Shown here: positions 24,163 to 33,389 of the stretch, one piece after another | How the letters are laid out: every line of letters starts with the position of its first letter | Position numbering within the stretch: position 1 is the stretch's first letter | NCBI RefSeq assembly: GCF_042676065.1 | Contig: NZ_JBHTJO010000001.1 | Span: 806,001 to 870,000, forward strand | Direction: 5' to 3' | Source of the DNA: Methyloligella solikamskensis | GTDB lineage: Bacteria > Pseudomonadota > Alphaproteobacteria > Rhizobiales > Methyloligellaceae | DNA: 64,000 nt | Made by a program: the position numbers and the translations under genes | Notes under the pieces: model-generated | The model's input: only the letters and a program-made list of their open reading frames with translations | Told to the model about the DNA's origin: nothing | Databases searched by the model: none

Positions 24163-24711
24163 TCAGTTCTTGGGCGGTGTCGTGATCCAGATAATCTTGG
24201 CGTCTTGGCCGCCTAGAATTTTCCAGGAATGCGGACGCTCGGACCGAAAGTGGAAAGAGTCTCCCGCAACTGCGCGCTGGGGTGCCCCGTCGACCGTGAG
24301 TTCAATCTCCCCTTCGAGCACATATCCAAACTGTTCGCCTTCTTGGGTGGCTGCCGACGGCGCGGCGGCATCGGCTCCAAGTAATAGGAGACGGCATTCG
24401 AGCATTTGGTTTTCGGCGTTGGGCGCCAGAGGCTCGATGCGGCTTCCGCGGCCTAGCTGTGGAGCGTCGAAAGAAATCCGCTTGGCCGCGCTCATCACCG
24501 CGAGATCTTCGTCGCTGTCTTCGGTAAAGAGTTGGCTGATACTCATGCCCAGAGCGACCGCCAGCCGCTGCAGCGTCTTGAGCGACGGATCGGCGTGACC
24601 ATTCTCGATCTTGGAAAGCAGCGATTCCGAGCAGTCGGCCGCCTCCGCCACTTCCTTTAGCGTCAGGCCCCGAAGTCTCCGCGTGAAGCGGATCTTGTTT
24701 CCAAAGTTCAT
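24163..24711 (-). CDS. XRE-cupin transcriptional regulator
   Basis: This 182-residue protein has an N-terminal XRE helix-turn-helix (KIRFTRRLRGLTLKEVAEAA, then CSESLLSKIENGHADPSLKT). A C-terminal cupin sensor domain follows (about 100-180, with EGEQFGYVLEGEIELTVDGA and GDSFHFRSERPHSW). Proteins of this class, such as PuuR, control amine and amino-acid catabolism. I chose the ATG at 24711, preceded by GGGGG, because the helix-turn-helix begins there. A 26-bp inverted repeat 245 bp upstream may be its operator. It is distantly similar to the second regulator at 39465. Confidence 0.82.
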   Translation of the reverse strand: MNFGNKIRFTRRLRGLTLKEVAEAADCSESLLSKIENGHADPSLKTLQRLAVALGMSISQLFTEDSDEDLAVMSAAKRISFDAPQLGRGSRIEPLAPNAENQMLECRLLLLGADAAAPSAATQEGEQFGYVLEGEIELTVDGAPQRAVAGDSFHFRSERPHSWKILGGQDAKIIWITTPPKN

Positions 24712-24955
24712 TTTCCCCCGCCCTCTCTGTTCGGCTCCACCCTCAGGCACCCAGATTTTCAGCCCCGACCTTTGCCGGGAAGCACCGCCGGCGAAGACAT
24801 CGGGCATGGGGCGACCGGATACGGGGCGCTCCCTTCGCGATTGTCTCAGGTCCTCGATCCTCGGGAGGCCGACAAGGGCATTAACGCGCCGTACCGGTGA
24901 TGCCTTCCCAAGTGTCCGCAAAGGATGTCCCTTCCACTATACCGCGTGAAAAACT

Positions 24956-24981
24956 TGATTGATTAGAAAGCTAATTAATCA
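24956..24981. promoter_or_regulatory. Inverted repeat, candidate operator
   Basis: TGATTGATTAG (24956-24966), AAAG, CTAATTAATCA (24971-24981): 10 of 11 arm pairs match. It lies in the AT-rich intergenic region upstream of the XRE-cupin/MFS operon. The following stretch to 25224 has no gene that I can support. Confidence 0.55.
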
Positions 24982-25224
24982 GCGTTCACGTGGCTTTCAT
25001 AGCATGACTTAGACCTCGATGCAGCAGGCCTATTGTCAAGGTCCCCGGATAAGCCTCTTGAACCGCTCCAAAGCGATTGCGGATCGCTAGGGGACTGTCA
25101 CAACGATCAAAACTGTCCACAGGGCCGGCTTCGCAGCTCCGTCGGAGCCCCTCCGAACCCCAGTTTCTCATTTTCTTCGGCAGCTGCTGCATAACTGCAA
25201 CAGGCCCTAACGATGAATTTCTCG

Positions 25225-25257
25225 CCATAAAAATTCACAAAAGATTTGTATTTATGG
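25225..25257. promoter_or_regulatory. Nested inverted repeats upstream of the outer-membrane protein gene
   Basis: The outer arms CCATAAA (25225-25231) and TTTATGG (25251-25257) enclose ACAAA-aga-TTTGT (25237-25249). The half-site CACAAAAG (25236-25243) also occurs in the perfect palindrome at 40206-40225, so both may bind the same regulator. Confidence 0.45.
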
Positions 25258-25419
25258 CCACTTAGCTAGACTCGTTCATTGAAGTTTCCGCATTGCCAAA
25301 AATTTCATCGGCTTCACGCATACTTTCTTATCATTCATGTCGCTTGACACTGGCTCATCCCGGTCGCAAACCAAGAGGAGGTTCAAGAGCGCTGAACGCG
25401 GATTTTTGGGGGATAGAAG

Positions 25420-26238
25420 ATGTTTTTGCCGATGAAACGTAAGGTCTTGGCGGGCGCCTTTGCTGCTTTTGCCGCCATTGTGGGGATCAATACGGAAGCT
25501 GCTGCGGGTGGGATGTCCGCGCCGGGATATACGTCCGGCCTGCCGATCTATGCGATCCTTCCGAAGGGGATGTACTACCTCAACCAAACCCAGTCGAATG
25601 AGCGAAGCGTTGCCGGCGACGACATTCGGACGAACAGCAACATCTTCTTTTTCTACTATCAGAGCGATATGGAAATTGCGGGCGGTGCAGTGTCGTACGT
25701 CCTCGCTCCGACGCTGTTCGACTACACCTCCACGGGCGGCTATCACGCGCTCGGGATGTACAACACCTATCTGGCTTCTCAGATCGACTGGGAAATTGCG
25801 GACGGGCTGTACTTCGGTGCTCGTTTGGGCGGCTATGTCCCGCAAGACGGCGAGCTCGCCTATGACTACGGGGCCATCGAGCCGCGCTTCGGCTTCACTT
25901 ATATGAAAGATGGCTGGCTCGGCTTGGCGAACTTTATTTTCGGCTTTCCGGCCGGTGGGACTGCCGGAGATATGGCGCCGAATTATTTTCTCGCCGATTT
26001 CTCCATCACCAAAGCCTTCGGGAAGTGGACCATCGGTCCGGTCGCTCATACGTCGACAGATCTCGATACACCCTATCCGGGCTATGAAAAGCAGAGCCAG
26101 TTCGCCGTGGGCGGTCTCATTGGCTACGACCTAGGCGGTGCCACGCTTCAGACCAAACTCACCACCGACCTGACCGAAGAGAACTACGGCGGCAAGGAAA
26201 CCGCCCTTTGGACCAATCTTATTCTCAAGCTCTGGTAG
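25420..26238 (+). CDS. Outer-membrane beta-barrel protein (phenol MetA-degradation/SphA-like)
   Basis: This 272-residue protein has a signal peptide (MKRKVLAGAFAAFAAIVGIN, cleaved after the alanine run near residue 30) and alternating amphipathic strands. It ends in an aromatic residue (LILKLW), the outer-membrane insertion signal. The pattern fits the MetA-type transporter/porin family often found in aromatic or amine catabolic clusters. A GGGGGA site precedes the ATG, and a methionine four codons later is an alternative start. It opens the catabolic module and is separated from gabT by an intrinsic terminator, so it may be made at a different level. Confidence 0.75.
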   Translation: MFLPMKRKVLAGAFAAFAAIVGINTEAAAGGMSAPGYTSGLPIYAILPKGMYYLNQTQSNERSVAGDDIRTNSNIFFFYYQSDMEIAGGAVSYVLAPTLFDYTSTGGYHALGMYNTYLASQIDWEIADGLYFGARLGGYVPQDGELAYDYGAIEPRFGFTYMKDGWLGLANFIFGFPAGGTAGDMAPNYFLADFSITKAFGKWTIGPVAHTSTDLDTPYPGYEKQSQFAVGGLIGYDLGGATLQTKLTTDLTEENYGGKETALWTNLILKLW

Positions 26239-26282
26239 GCGTACCGAACTTGGATTCAGCGTCCCTGCGGAGGCTGAAAAAG

Positions 26283-26320
26283 AGGGCGCGATCGACGGTC
26301 AACGTCGTCGCGCCCTTTTT
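26283..26320 (+). terminator. Intrinsic terminator after the outer-membrane protein gene
   Basis: A 9-bp perfect stem (AGGGCGCGA at 26283-26291, complement at 26308-26316) is followed by a T run to 26320. It separates the porin-like gene from gabT. Confidence 0.88.
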
Positions 26321-26442
26321 GGCGTTTGCGGACAATCAAGAAATTTGGCCCTTCCCCAGGGGCGGAGATCTCCGCGATCGATGGCGACGACCTTCGAAGG
26401 CGCGGTGCAAACTTTGAAGACGAAAGGGAGAGGAACCTCGGA

Positions 26443-27726
26443 ATGTCGAATAGCCAGCTGGAGACCAGGCGGTCGGACGTTATTGCGCGCGGTGTGGGCG
26501 TCGCCACAGATATCTATGCCGAGAAGGCGGAGAATGCAGAGATTTGGGATGTCGAAGGTCGTCGCTTCATCGATTTCTCCGCCGGCATTGCGGTGGTCAA
26601 TACTGGCCACCGCCATCCGAGAGTGATCGAGGCGGTCAAGGAGCAGTTGGATCGCTTCACGCACACCTGCCATCAGGTCGTGGGCTATGAGAGCTATGTC
26701 CGTCTGGCCGAACGCCTCAACGATCTGGTTCCGGGTGATTTCGACAAGAGAACGATCTTCGTCACGACAGGCGCCGAGGCGGTCGAAAACGCGGTCAAGG
26801 TGGCGCGCGCCGCCACCAACAGACCGGCGGTCATCGCGTTTACCGGCGGGTTCCACGGACGGACCTTCATGGGGATGACTCTGACCGGCAAGGTGGTGCC
26901 CTACAAAACCGGCTTCGGGTCCATGATGCCCGACGTCTTCCATGTTCCCTTTCCGGTCGAGTTGCACGGCTCCTCGGCCGATGACGCGTTTGCCGCGCTC
27001 GAGAAGATGTTCAGATCCGATGTCGCTCCGTCGCGGGTGGCGGCCTTCATCATCGAACCGGTCCAGGGCGAAGGTGGGTTCTACGAAACCCCGCGCGCCT
27101 TCATGAGCCGCCTTCGAGAAACCGCCGACGAGCACGGCATTTTGCTGATTGCAGACGAGGTGCAGACGGGATTCGCCCGAACAGGGAAGATGTTTGCAAT
27201 GCAGCATTACGATGTTGTTGCCGATATCACGACCATGGCGAAAGGGCTCGGCGGCGGCTTTCCGATCGCCGCCGTCACCGGACGTGCCGACGTCATGAAC
27301 GCCGCGATGCCTGGCGGACTCGGGGGCACCTACGGCGGCAGCCCCGTTGGGGTGGCAGCCGGCAATGCCGTGCTCGACGTCATCCAGGAGGAGGAGCTCT
27401 GCGACCGGGCGCAGATGCTCGGTGCGCGCTTGAAGCAGCGGTTGCAGTCGCTTGTCGAATCCGTTCCGCAGATTGCCGACGTGCGGGGACCGGGGTTCAT
27501 GAACGCCGTAGAGTTCAACGTACCGGGAGCCGGCAAGCCGGATGCGGATTTTGCCAACAAAGTACGCCGGCGCGCGCTGGACAAGGGATTGATTTTGCTG
27601 ACCTGCGGCGTCTACGGCAACGTCATCCGCTTTCTGTCCCCCCTTACGGTTCAGGACGAGGTCTTCAGTGAGGCGCTCGATATCCTGGAAGCCACGTTGC
27701 GGGAATGCGCAGCCGAGGCCTGCTGA
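26443..27726 (+). CDS. gabT: 4-aminobutyrate--2-oxoglutarate transaminase
   Basis: This 427-residue class III aminotransferase has the pyridoxal-phosphate lysine at Lys267 (TTMAKGLGGGFPI), an IADEVQTGFARTGKMFA segment just before it, and TGAEAVENAVKVARA at the cofactor phosphate site. Length and motifs fit GABA transaminase, which turns GABA into succinate semialdehyde. I chose the ATG at 26443, with a GGGAGAGG site; the open frame upstream overlaps the terminator. In this cluster it would link lactam- or amine-derived GABA to the succinate-semialdehyde dehydrogenase at 42444. A related omega-amino-acid transaminase is the alternative. Confidence 0.88.
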   Translation: MSNSQLETRRSDVIARGVGVATDIYAEKAENAEIWDVEGRRFIDFSAGIAVVNTGHRHPRVIEAVKEQLDRFTHTCHQVVGYESYVRLAERLNDLVPGDFDKRTIFVTTGAEAVENAVKVARAATNRPAVIAFTGGFHGRTFMGMTLTGKVVPYKTGFGSMMPDVFHVPFPVELHGSSADDAFAALEKMFRSDVAPSRVAAFIIEPVQGEGGFYETPRAFMSRLRETADEHGILLIADEVQTGFARTGKMFAMQHYDVVADITTMAKGLGGGFPIAAVTGRADVMNAAMPGGLGGTYGGSPVGVAAGNAVLDVIQEEELCDRAQMLGARLKQRLQSLVESVPQIADVRGPGFMNAVEFNVPGAGKPDADFANKVRRRALDKGLILLTCGVYGNVIRFLSPLTVQDEVFSEALDILEATLRECAAEAC

Positions 27727-27998
27727 GCGCCTTCAGACTTCGGCTGCCGGTCGGGCCGGGACTGTAGCCCTGCCGATCCATCTCTGAAAATCCACAAAGC
27801 GACGACTGCATCGTCGGCCGCCGATAGCCGATCAGGCTGTCGGCGCCATCCCCTTTGCCTAATACCCTGTTTCGACGGGGAGCGGAGGAGCCGCCATCTC
27901 GAACGCCTAGAGATTATGCATCGAGGTGAGCACAGTGCTTTCACTTGGAGCAAAAGTGATATTGCGGCGCAATAATTTCACTCTTCTGCCGAAAAGAA

Positions 27999-28029
27999 TT
28001 GACATCGTATTTTTCATGAAGTGAACTTT
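27999..28029 (+). promoter_or_regulatory. Candidate promoter and operator for the hydantoinase/ABC operon
   Basis: TTGACA (27999-28004) is a good -35 box. The -10 box is weak. AAGTGAACTTT at 28019-28029 matches the core of the perfect palindrome at 40206-40225 (reverse strand), which suggests control by the XRE-cupin regulator encoded at 39465. The rest of the 27727-28062 gap holds no gene that I can support. Confidence 0.45.
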
Positions 28030-28062
28030 GGCAGACAAAAATTCATATGCAGGGAGACACTC

Positions 28063-30084
28063 ATGTGGCGTGTAGGTATCGATGTTGGCGGAACATTCAC
28101 TGATCTCTTCGCGTGGAGTGAAGAAGACGGCTCTTACAAGACGGCGAAAGTTCTCACGACAAAAGACGACAGGTCTCGGGGCGTTCTGCAGTCCATTGAA
28201 AAGGCCGGCATTCCCTTCGAGCAGATTTCGTTTCTGATGCACGGCACGACGACCGCCACGAACTCGCTGATCGAGAGAGACTATCCAGACGCGGCTTTCA
28301 TCACAACCGACGGGTTCCGCGACACAATCGAGATCGGCAGGCAGCATCGCAAATATCTTTACGATCCCTATCAGGTGAAGCCTGAACCGTTGATTCAGCG
28401 CCGCAACCGGTTCTCGATCAACGAGCGCATGTCGGCCAAGGGCGAGGTGCGGCGCGAACTCGATGAAGGCGCCGCCCGGGAGCTTGCCCGTACGATCAAA
28501 GAGGGTGGGTTCCAGGCCGTCGGCATCGGTTTCATCAACGCCTATGCAAATCCCGCCCATGAAGAGCGGATGCGCGAGATCGTGCTGGAGGAAGCGCCTG
28601 ACGCCCATGTGGTGATCTCGGCGGAGACTCGCCCGATCTTCCGCGAGCATGCCCGGTTCTCGACCACGGCGATCCGCGCCTGCCTCATGCCGGTCATGAC
28701 AACGTATTTCGATCGTCTTTCAGAGGCCTTGGGCGAGCGCGGCTTCAAGGGCACGTTGCTCATTCTGAAGAGTAACGGCGGCGTGATGGGGCCGCAGAAC
28801 GCGAAGCTGCGTCCTGAAGAACTGATCGAATCCGGCCCTGCGGGCGGCGTCGCTTATGCCGCGTATCTGACCCACACCACGGATTTCGACAACATCATCC
28901 ATACCGACGTGGGTGGCACCAGCTACGACGTTTCGATTGTCGAAAACGGCAGCGGTCTGATCACGCGCGACTACGAGTTGGAGTGGGAGGTTCCGGTCTC
29001 GGTTCCTATGCTCGACATCCACAGCGTCGGCGCCGGGGGCGGCTCTATCGGTTGGGTCGACAACGGCGGCTCGCTGCGTGTCGGCCCGCAGAGCGCGGGC
29101 TCCGAGCCCGGGCCAGCATGCTACGGCCGCGGTGGTACCGAAGCCACGATCACTGATGCCAATTTGGTGTTGGGCCGTCTCAATCCTTCCCTGAGCGACA
29201 AATTCGAACTGGACATGGCGGCAGCGGAAGCCGCGATCGACCGGCTTGCGGAAAAGGTCGGGCTATCTCGGCTGGAGACTGCCGATGGCATGATCAAGAT
29301 CTCCTGCGAAACGATGGCCCAAGCCGTGAAGGGTGTCGTGGTGGCGCGTGCTCGCGATCCGCGTGACTTCGTGCTGGCCAGTTTCGGCGGGGCGGGGCCC
29401 ATGCATGCCTGCTTCGTCGCGCAGGCGATGAGTATTCCGAAGGTGGTCATCCCGGGGCAGGCTGGTGTGGCATCGGCATTTGGTGCCACGGCAATGAACA
29501 TTCGCCATGACATCGAAGCCTTCCACTATGCGCCGCTGGCCGATGTCAATGTTGACGACCTGAACCGGATCTATGACGGGCTCGAGGAAGAGGCGAAGAC
29601 GCGCCTCGCCGCCGATGGCATCGACGTGGAGTCTATGGAGCTCACGCGTACTGCGCAGATGCGCTACATCGGCCAGACCTACGAAGTCGACACCGACGTG
29701 CCGGCCGGCGTGTTGAGTGCCGGTGACTCGGAAACGATCGCCACGAGTTTTCACAAGGCCCACGCGAAGGAATTCGGGGTCTCCAACGAAAGCTTTCCGA
29801 TCGCATTCATCGCGTTGGCCGTGACTGCTACGGGCAAGCTGAAAGAGCCGCCGATCTACGATTTCGGCGCCAAGAAGCCCCTAGAAAGCCATGCATCCCG
29901 GAGCGTCTATTTCGACGGCACCTGGCATGACGCGGCTCTGTACGACGGAAGTGCGATCGGACCGGGCAGCAGCATGTCAGGCCCGGCGATCGTCGAATAT
30001 CTCGATTCAATCGCGGTGATCCCGCCGGGGTGCGGGGCGGTCGTGGATAACGGCGGCAATCTGATCGTCACAATCGGTAAGTGA
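28063..30084 (+). CDS. hyuA: Hydantoinase/oxoprolinase subunit A
   Basis: This 673-residue protein has the HyuA/OplahA ATPase-fold signature: GIDVGGTFTDLFAW at the N terminus, the HGTTTATNSLIERD segment near residue 65, the DVGGTSYDVS second phosphate motif, and IHSVGAGGGSIGWVD. With subunit B it would hydrolyse a cyclic amide (hydantoin, 5-oxoproline or lactam) using ATP. The ATG at 28063 follows AGGGAG. It is the first gene of a long co-oriented run with hyuB, an ABC importer and a flavoprotein dehydrogenase. GABA-forming neighbours favour a 2-pyrrolidone-type substrate, by inference. Confidence 0.87.
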   Translation: MWRVGIDVGGTFTDLFAWSEEDGSYKTAKVLTTKDDRSRGVLQSIEKAGIPFEQISFLMHGTTTATNSLIERDYPDAAFITTDGFRDTIEIGRQHRKYLYDPYQVKPEPLIQRRNRFSINERMSAKGEVRRELDEGAARELARTIKEGGFQAVGIGFINAYANPAHEERMREIVLEEAPDAHVVISAETRPIFREHARFSTTAIRACLMPVMTTYFDRLSEALGERGFKGTLLILKSNGGVMGPQNAKLRPEELIESGPAGGVAYAAYLTHTTDFDNIIHTDVGGTSYDVSIVENGSGLITRDYELEWEVPVSVPMLDIHSVGAGGGSIGWVDNGGSLRVGPQSAGSEPGPACYGRGGTEATITDANLVLGRLNPSLSDKFELDMAAAEAAIDRLAEKVGLSRLETADGMIKISCETMAQAVKGVVVARARDPRDFVLASFGGAGPMHACFVAQAMSIPKVVIPGQAGVASAFGATAMNIRHDIEAFHYAPLADVNVDDLNRIYDGLEEEAKTRLAADGIDVESMELTRTAQMRYIGQTYEVDTDVPAGVLSAGDSETIATSFHKAHAKEFGVSNESFPIAFIALAVTATGKLKEPPIYDFGAKKPLESHASRSVYFDGTWHDAALYDGSAIGPGSSMSGPAIVEYLDSIAVIPPGCGAVVDNGGNLIVTIGK

Positions 30085-30093
30085 GGAAACATC

Positions 30094-31878
30094 ATGAGCG
30101 TTCAAGAAACTCAAGAGCCCGCCGGTCACTTCGGAGACGTTGACCCGGTCACATTCGAGGTGCTCCGCAATACGTTCGAGTATGCCTGCAACCGAATGAC
30201 CACGATCATGCAGAAGACGGCCTTCTCGCCAATCTTGGCGGACGTGCTGGACTTCTCAAATGCGGTGTACGATCCGGATCTCCGGTTGCTGTCTCAGGCG
30301 GCGAACTGTCCGGTGCATCTCGCTGCGATGCAATACAGCGCCGACGCGGCGGTCAAGAAATACCCGATCAAGGATATGAAACCAGGCGATATCTTCGCGC
30401 TGAATGATCCTTATCAGGGCGGCACGCACACCAACGACATCACCTTCATCATGCCGATCTATCTCGACGGCGAGCTTCTCGGCTTTGCCGTGAGCCGTGG
30501 CCATTGGATGGATTTCGGCGGCGGTGCAGCGGGTGGCATGTCCTTCTCAACCCATGTGGCTGCCGAGGGTCTGCGCATCCCGCCAATCAAAGCCTTCGAG
30601 AATTACCAGGTGAAGGACGACTTCCTGGCGATCCTCCTCAACAACACGCGTACGCCGTTTTTCGTCGAAGGCGATCTCCAGGCGCATCTCGGTGCGCTCA
30701 AGGCTGCCGAGCAGGAAATGCAACGGGCGGCCGCGCGCTACGGTATCGAGACCGTGAAGGCCGCGATGCGCGAGCTGATCGGCTATACCGAGCGGATCAT
30801 CCGCAAGAGCATCGAGGAGATTCCGGACGGCATCTATACGGCATCCGATGTCGCCGACACGGACGGCTTTCAGATCGAACCGGTCACGGTGAAGGTCACG
30901 CTGATCGTGAAGGGATCGGAGATCCTGGTGGACTTCGAAGGGTCCGATCCGGTCTGCAAGGGGTCGATCAACTCGCCCTATGCCAATACGGCGTCGGCAG
31001 CCTTCTACTCATTGCAGTTCTTCCTGGCGCCCCACGCGCCGTCCAATTGGGGCATGTTCGCGCCGATCACGCTGAACATCCCCGAAGGCACCTGGCTCAA
31101 TCCTGAATGGCCGGCGCCGGTCATCGGCTGCACCACGCTGACCTCCTCGAAGATCACGAGCGCGATCTGGCAGGCTCTGGCTCAGGCGATCCCAGATCGG
31201 GTGACCGGCTCGACCTGTTCAGAGTGCAATTGGTTCGTGGGCTCGACAAAGGACGAGTTCGGAAACGCGAATGTGTTCTCGGACCTTCCGGCCGGCGGAT
31301 GGGGCGGCACGCCCTACAGCGACGGTATGAGCGTCACCATGGATCCGTTGGGCAACTGCATGAACATGCCAGCCGAATCCGCCGAGCTGCTCTTCCCAAT
31401 CGAATACGAGGCGTTCGAGCTGCGGCCCGACTCTGCCGGGGCCGGCAAGTTCCGGGGCGGCCTGGGCGCCGTTTTCAAGGTCCGCTTCCTCTACGAGGGC
31501 GACATGAACATGGAGACGTCGCGGACACGCGAAGGCAGCCCCGGTGTGGGCGGTGGTGAGCGCAGTGCCGTGCAACGCACGACCCACCTGTATCCCGATG
31601 GCCGCAAGGTCGTCATCGGCGGGACCGACGACGACGGCAATTGGGTCAGCCCGCTGTTGTCGGAGCACCCGTTCGGGAAGGAAGAGGTCTTCATGTTCGA
31701 GAGCACCGGAGGTGGCGGATGGGGCAACCCCCATGAGCGGCCGGTCGAGAAAGTCCTCGACGATGTGATCGACGGATATGTCTCGCTGGAGAAGGCGCGT
31801 GAGAGCTACGGGGTGGCCATCGACCCGGCCACCATGACCGTGGACGAAGTGGCGACGGCGAAGCTGCGCGCGGCCTGA
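30094..31878 (+). CDS. hyuB: Hydantoinase/oxoprolinase subunit B
   Basis: This 594-residue protein follows subunit A by 9 nt. It begins with DPVTFEVLRNTFEYACNRM and contains LNDPYQGGTHTNDITFIMP and GHWMDFGG, the hallmark segments of HyuB/oxoprolinase C-terminal-type proteins, which supply metal-binding histidine and aspartate residues. It ends with the usual GGGGWGNPHERP segment. It forms the catalytic complex with HyuA. A strong hairpin follows its stop codon and precedes the transporter genes. Confidence 0.87.
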   Translation: MSVQETQEPAGHFGDVDPVTFEVLRNTFEYACNRMTTIMQKTAFSPILADVLDFSNAVYDPDLRLLSQAANCPVHLAAMQYSADAAVKKYPIKDMKPGDIFALNDPYQGGTHTNDITFIMPIYLDGELLGFAVSRGHWMDFGGGAAGGMSFSTHVAAEGLRIPPIKAFENYQVKDDFLAILLNNTRTPFFVEGDLQAHLGALKAAEQEMQRAAARYGIETVKAAMRELIGYTERIIRKSIEEIPDGIYTASDVADTDGFQIEPVTVKVTLIVKGSEILVDFEGSDPVCKGSINSPYANTASAAFYSLQFFLAPHAPSNWGMFAPITLNIPEGTWLNPEWPAPVIGCTTLTSSKITSAIWQALAQAIPDRVTGSTCSECNWFVGSTKDEFGNANVFSDLPAGGWGGTPYSDGMSVTMDPLGNCMNMPAESAELLFPIEYEAFELRPDSAGAGKFRGGLGAVFKVRFLYEGDMNMETSRTREGSPGVGGGERSAVQRTTHLYPDGRKVVIGGTDDDGNWVSPLLSEHPFGKEEVFMFESTGGGGWGNPHERPVEKVLDDVIDGYVSLEKARESYGVAIDPATMTVDEVATAKLRAA

Positions 31879-31896
31879 TCACGACAAATCGCAAGG

Positions 31897-31926
31897 CGTA
31901 TGGCGGGGGAAATCCCCCGCCATACG
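31897..31926 (+). terminator. Strong GC-rich hairpin between hyuB and the binding-protein gene
   Basis: Perfect 13-bp arms (CGTATGGCGGGGG at 31897-31909, complement at 31914-31926) with a 4-nt loop and no T run. It is more likely an mRNA-stabilising or processing hairpin, or a partial terminator, than a full stop. A second such hairpin follows the binding-protein gene. Confidence 0.7.
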
Positions 31927-31988
31927 GAGAATACCTGCGGGCATGCTGTCCGCGGGGTGGCCCAGCTCATCTGCAAGGAGAGTGAGAG

Positions 31989-33311
31989 ATGACGAAGTCA
32001 ATAGGGAATAAGCCAACCTCGCGGCGCGCCTTTTTGGGAGGTACCGCAAGTGCCGCACTCGGCGCGGGGATGCTGGCGTCGATCAATCAATCGAAGGCCG
32101 CCGAGTCCGGCACGATTCCGATCGGGCAGATGGCGTCGCTGACCGGCGGGCTGGCCGTGGATGGTATCGAGCACAAGAATGGTTTGGAGATGGCGTGCGA
32201 AGAGATCAACGCCGCCGGCGGTATTCTCGGCAAGAAGCTGGAGCCGGTCACCATCGACAGTAAGGGGCAGACCGCCGAAGAGGTCACGGCTGCCGCGCGA
32301 CAGTTGATCGACCGTCACGAGGTCCATGCGATCATCAACGGCTACAATGTCGGTGCCAACCAGGCCGAATACGACTCCATTGCCGACGCCGGTATCATCT
32401 ACATCCATTACAACACATCGATCGGGCATCACGAGGTCTTCGAGAGCGATCCCGAGCGCTATACCGGCATCTTCATGGCTGATCCGGCCGAATATTATTA
32501 TGGCGTCGGCCTGCCGATCATGCTCGACCGGATCCGGAAGAAGGGCGTTTGGAAACCAGAAAACAATAAGATCGCACTCGTCACCGGCTCGCTCCCGTAT
32601 TCCATCGTGATCTCCAACGCGATCAAGAAGACCGCTCCGAAATACGGCTTCGAAGTTTCGTTCGAGGAGGTCGTGCCGGTTCCCACCACGGATTGGGGTG
32701 CCGTCCTCAACAAGGTGCGGGCTCAGAATCCGGCAGTTATCGCCAACACGCATTTCTTTCCCGCGGATCTGGCACAGTTTCAGATCCAGTTCGCCGAGAA
32801 CCCCACCAATAGTCTGGTCTACATGCAGTACGGCCCGCTGCTGAAAACGTTCTCGGAAATCGCGGGCGAGGCGGCACGCGGCGTGATGTCTTCCTCCGTG
32901 ATCGGCATTCTGCCCGATGAGATGGGCAACGAATTCCGGCAGGCGTATTGGAAGCGCTTCGGCAAGGATGCCGAGGCCGATCCGGGTGCCTCGACCTACT
33001 CGGAAATGTACCAGTACGCGCTTGCTGCGGCGCTTGCCGGCGGCACTGGCGAACCGGGCAACTACGAGCAGAACAGGAAGATCGCGGACAACTTGCGCAG
33101 GTTTGGATACCGCGCGCCGTTCGGCACGCTGCGCTATGTGCCGAAATACAATGCGGCGATCCCCTATCCGACCGTATCGGATGACCCGTCCCTGGCGATG
33201 CCGCATCTGCTGTACCAGATCACCGATCCGAAGGCCGAGGTTCCGAAGAAGCTCATCTTCCCGGAGCCTTACAACGAGATCGAGTTCTCGGTTCCGGCCT
33301 GGTTCTCATAG
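31989..33311 (+). CDS. ABC transporter periplasmic substrate-binding protein (urea/amide type)
   Basis: This 440-residue protein starts with a twin-arginine signal (SRRAFLGGTASAALGAGMLA), so it is exported folded through Tat. The mature part, IPIGQMASLTGGLAVDGIEH onward, is a type I periplasmic binding protein of the UrtA/AmiC/LivJ class, with IIYIHYNTS and the VPTTDWGAVLNKVRAQNPAV stretch. It delivers a small amide or amino acid to the permeases that follow. It is the only cistron bracketed by two perfect hairpins (31897-31926 and 33320-33350), which would favour high expression. The exact ligand is unknown. Confidence 0.87.
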   Translation: MTKSIGNKPTSRRAFLGGTASAALGAGMLASINQSKAAESGTIPIGQMASLTGGLAVDGIEHKNGLEMACEEINAAGGILGKKLEPVTIDSKGQTAEEVTAAARQLIDRHEVHAIINGYNVGANQAEYDSIADAGIIYIHYNTSIGHHEVFESDPERYTGIFMADPAEYYYGVGLPIMLDRIRKKGVWKPENNKIALVTGSLPYSIVISNAIKKTAPKYGFEVSFEEVVPVPTTDWGAVLNKVRAQNPAVIANTHFFPADLAQFQIQFAENPTNSLVYMQYGPLLKTFSEIAGEAARGVMSSSVIGILPDEMGNEFRQAYWKRFGKDAEADPGASTYSEMYQYALAAALAGGTGEPGNYEQNRKIADNLRRFGYRAPFGTLRYVPKYNAAIPYPTVSDDPSLAMPHLLYQITDPKAEVPKKLIFPEPYNEIEFSVPAWFS

Positions 33312-33319
33312 TCGCCTGT

Positions 33320-33350
33320 ATCCCGGCCTCCTTCAAAGGGAGGCCGGGAT
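33320..33350 (+). terminator. Strong hairpin after the binding-protein gene
   Basis: Perfect 12-bp arms (ATCCCGGCCTCC at 33320-33331, complement at 33339-33350) with a 7-nt loop and no T run. As with the hairpin at 31897, it probably protects the 3' end of the binding-protein message while letting some transcription through to the permeases. Confidence 0.7.
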
Positions 33351-33389
33351 CTCATTCCAAAAAGCACACCGCAAGAAGAGGGGCGAGGG

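Noticed and set aside
31998..33206. Long minus-strand frame (402 codons) opposite the binding-protein gene
   Set aside because: It is a shadow of a strongly recognisable + strand gene in GC-rich DNA.
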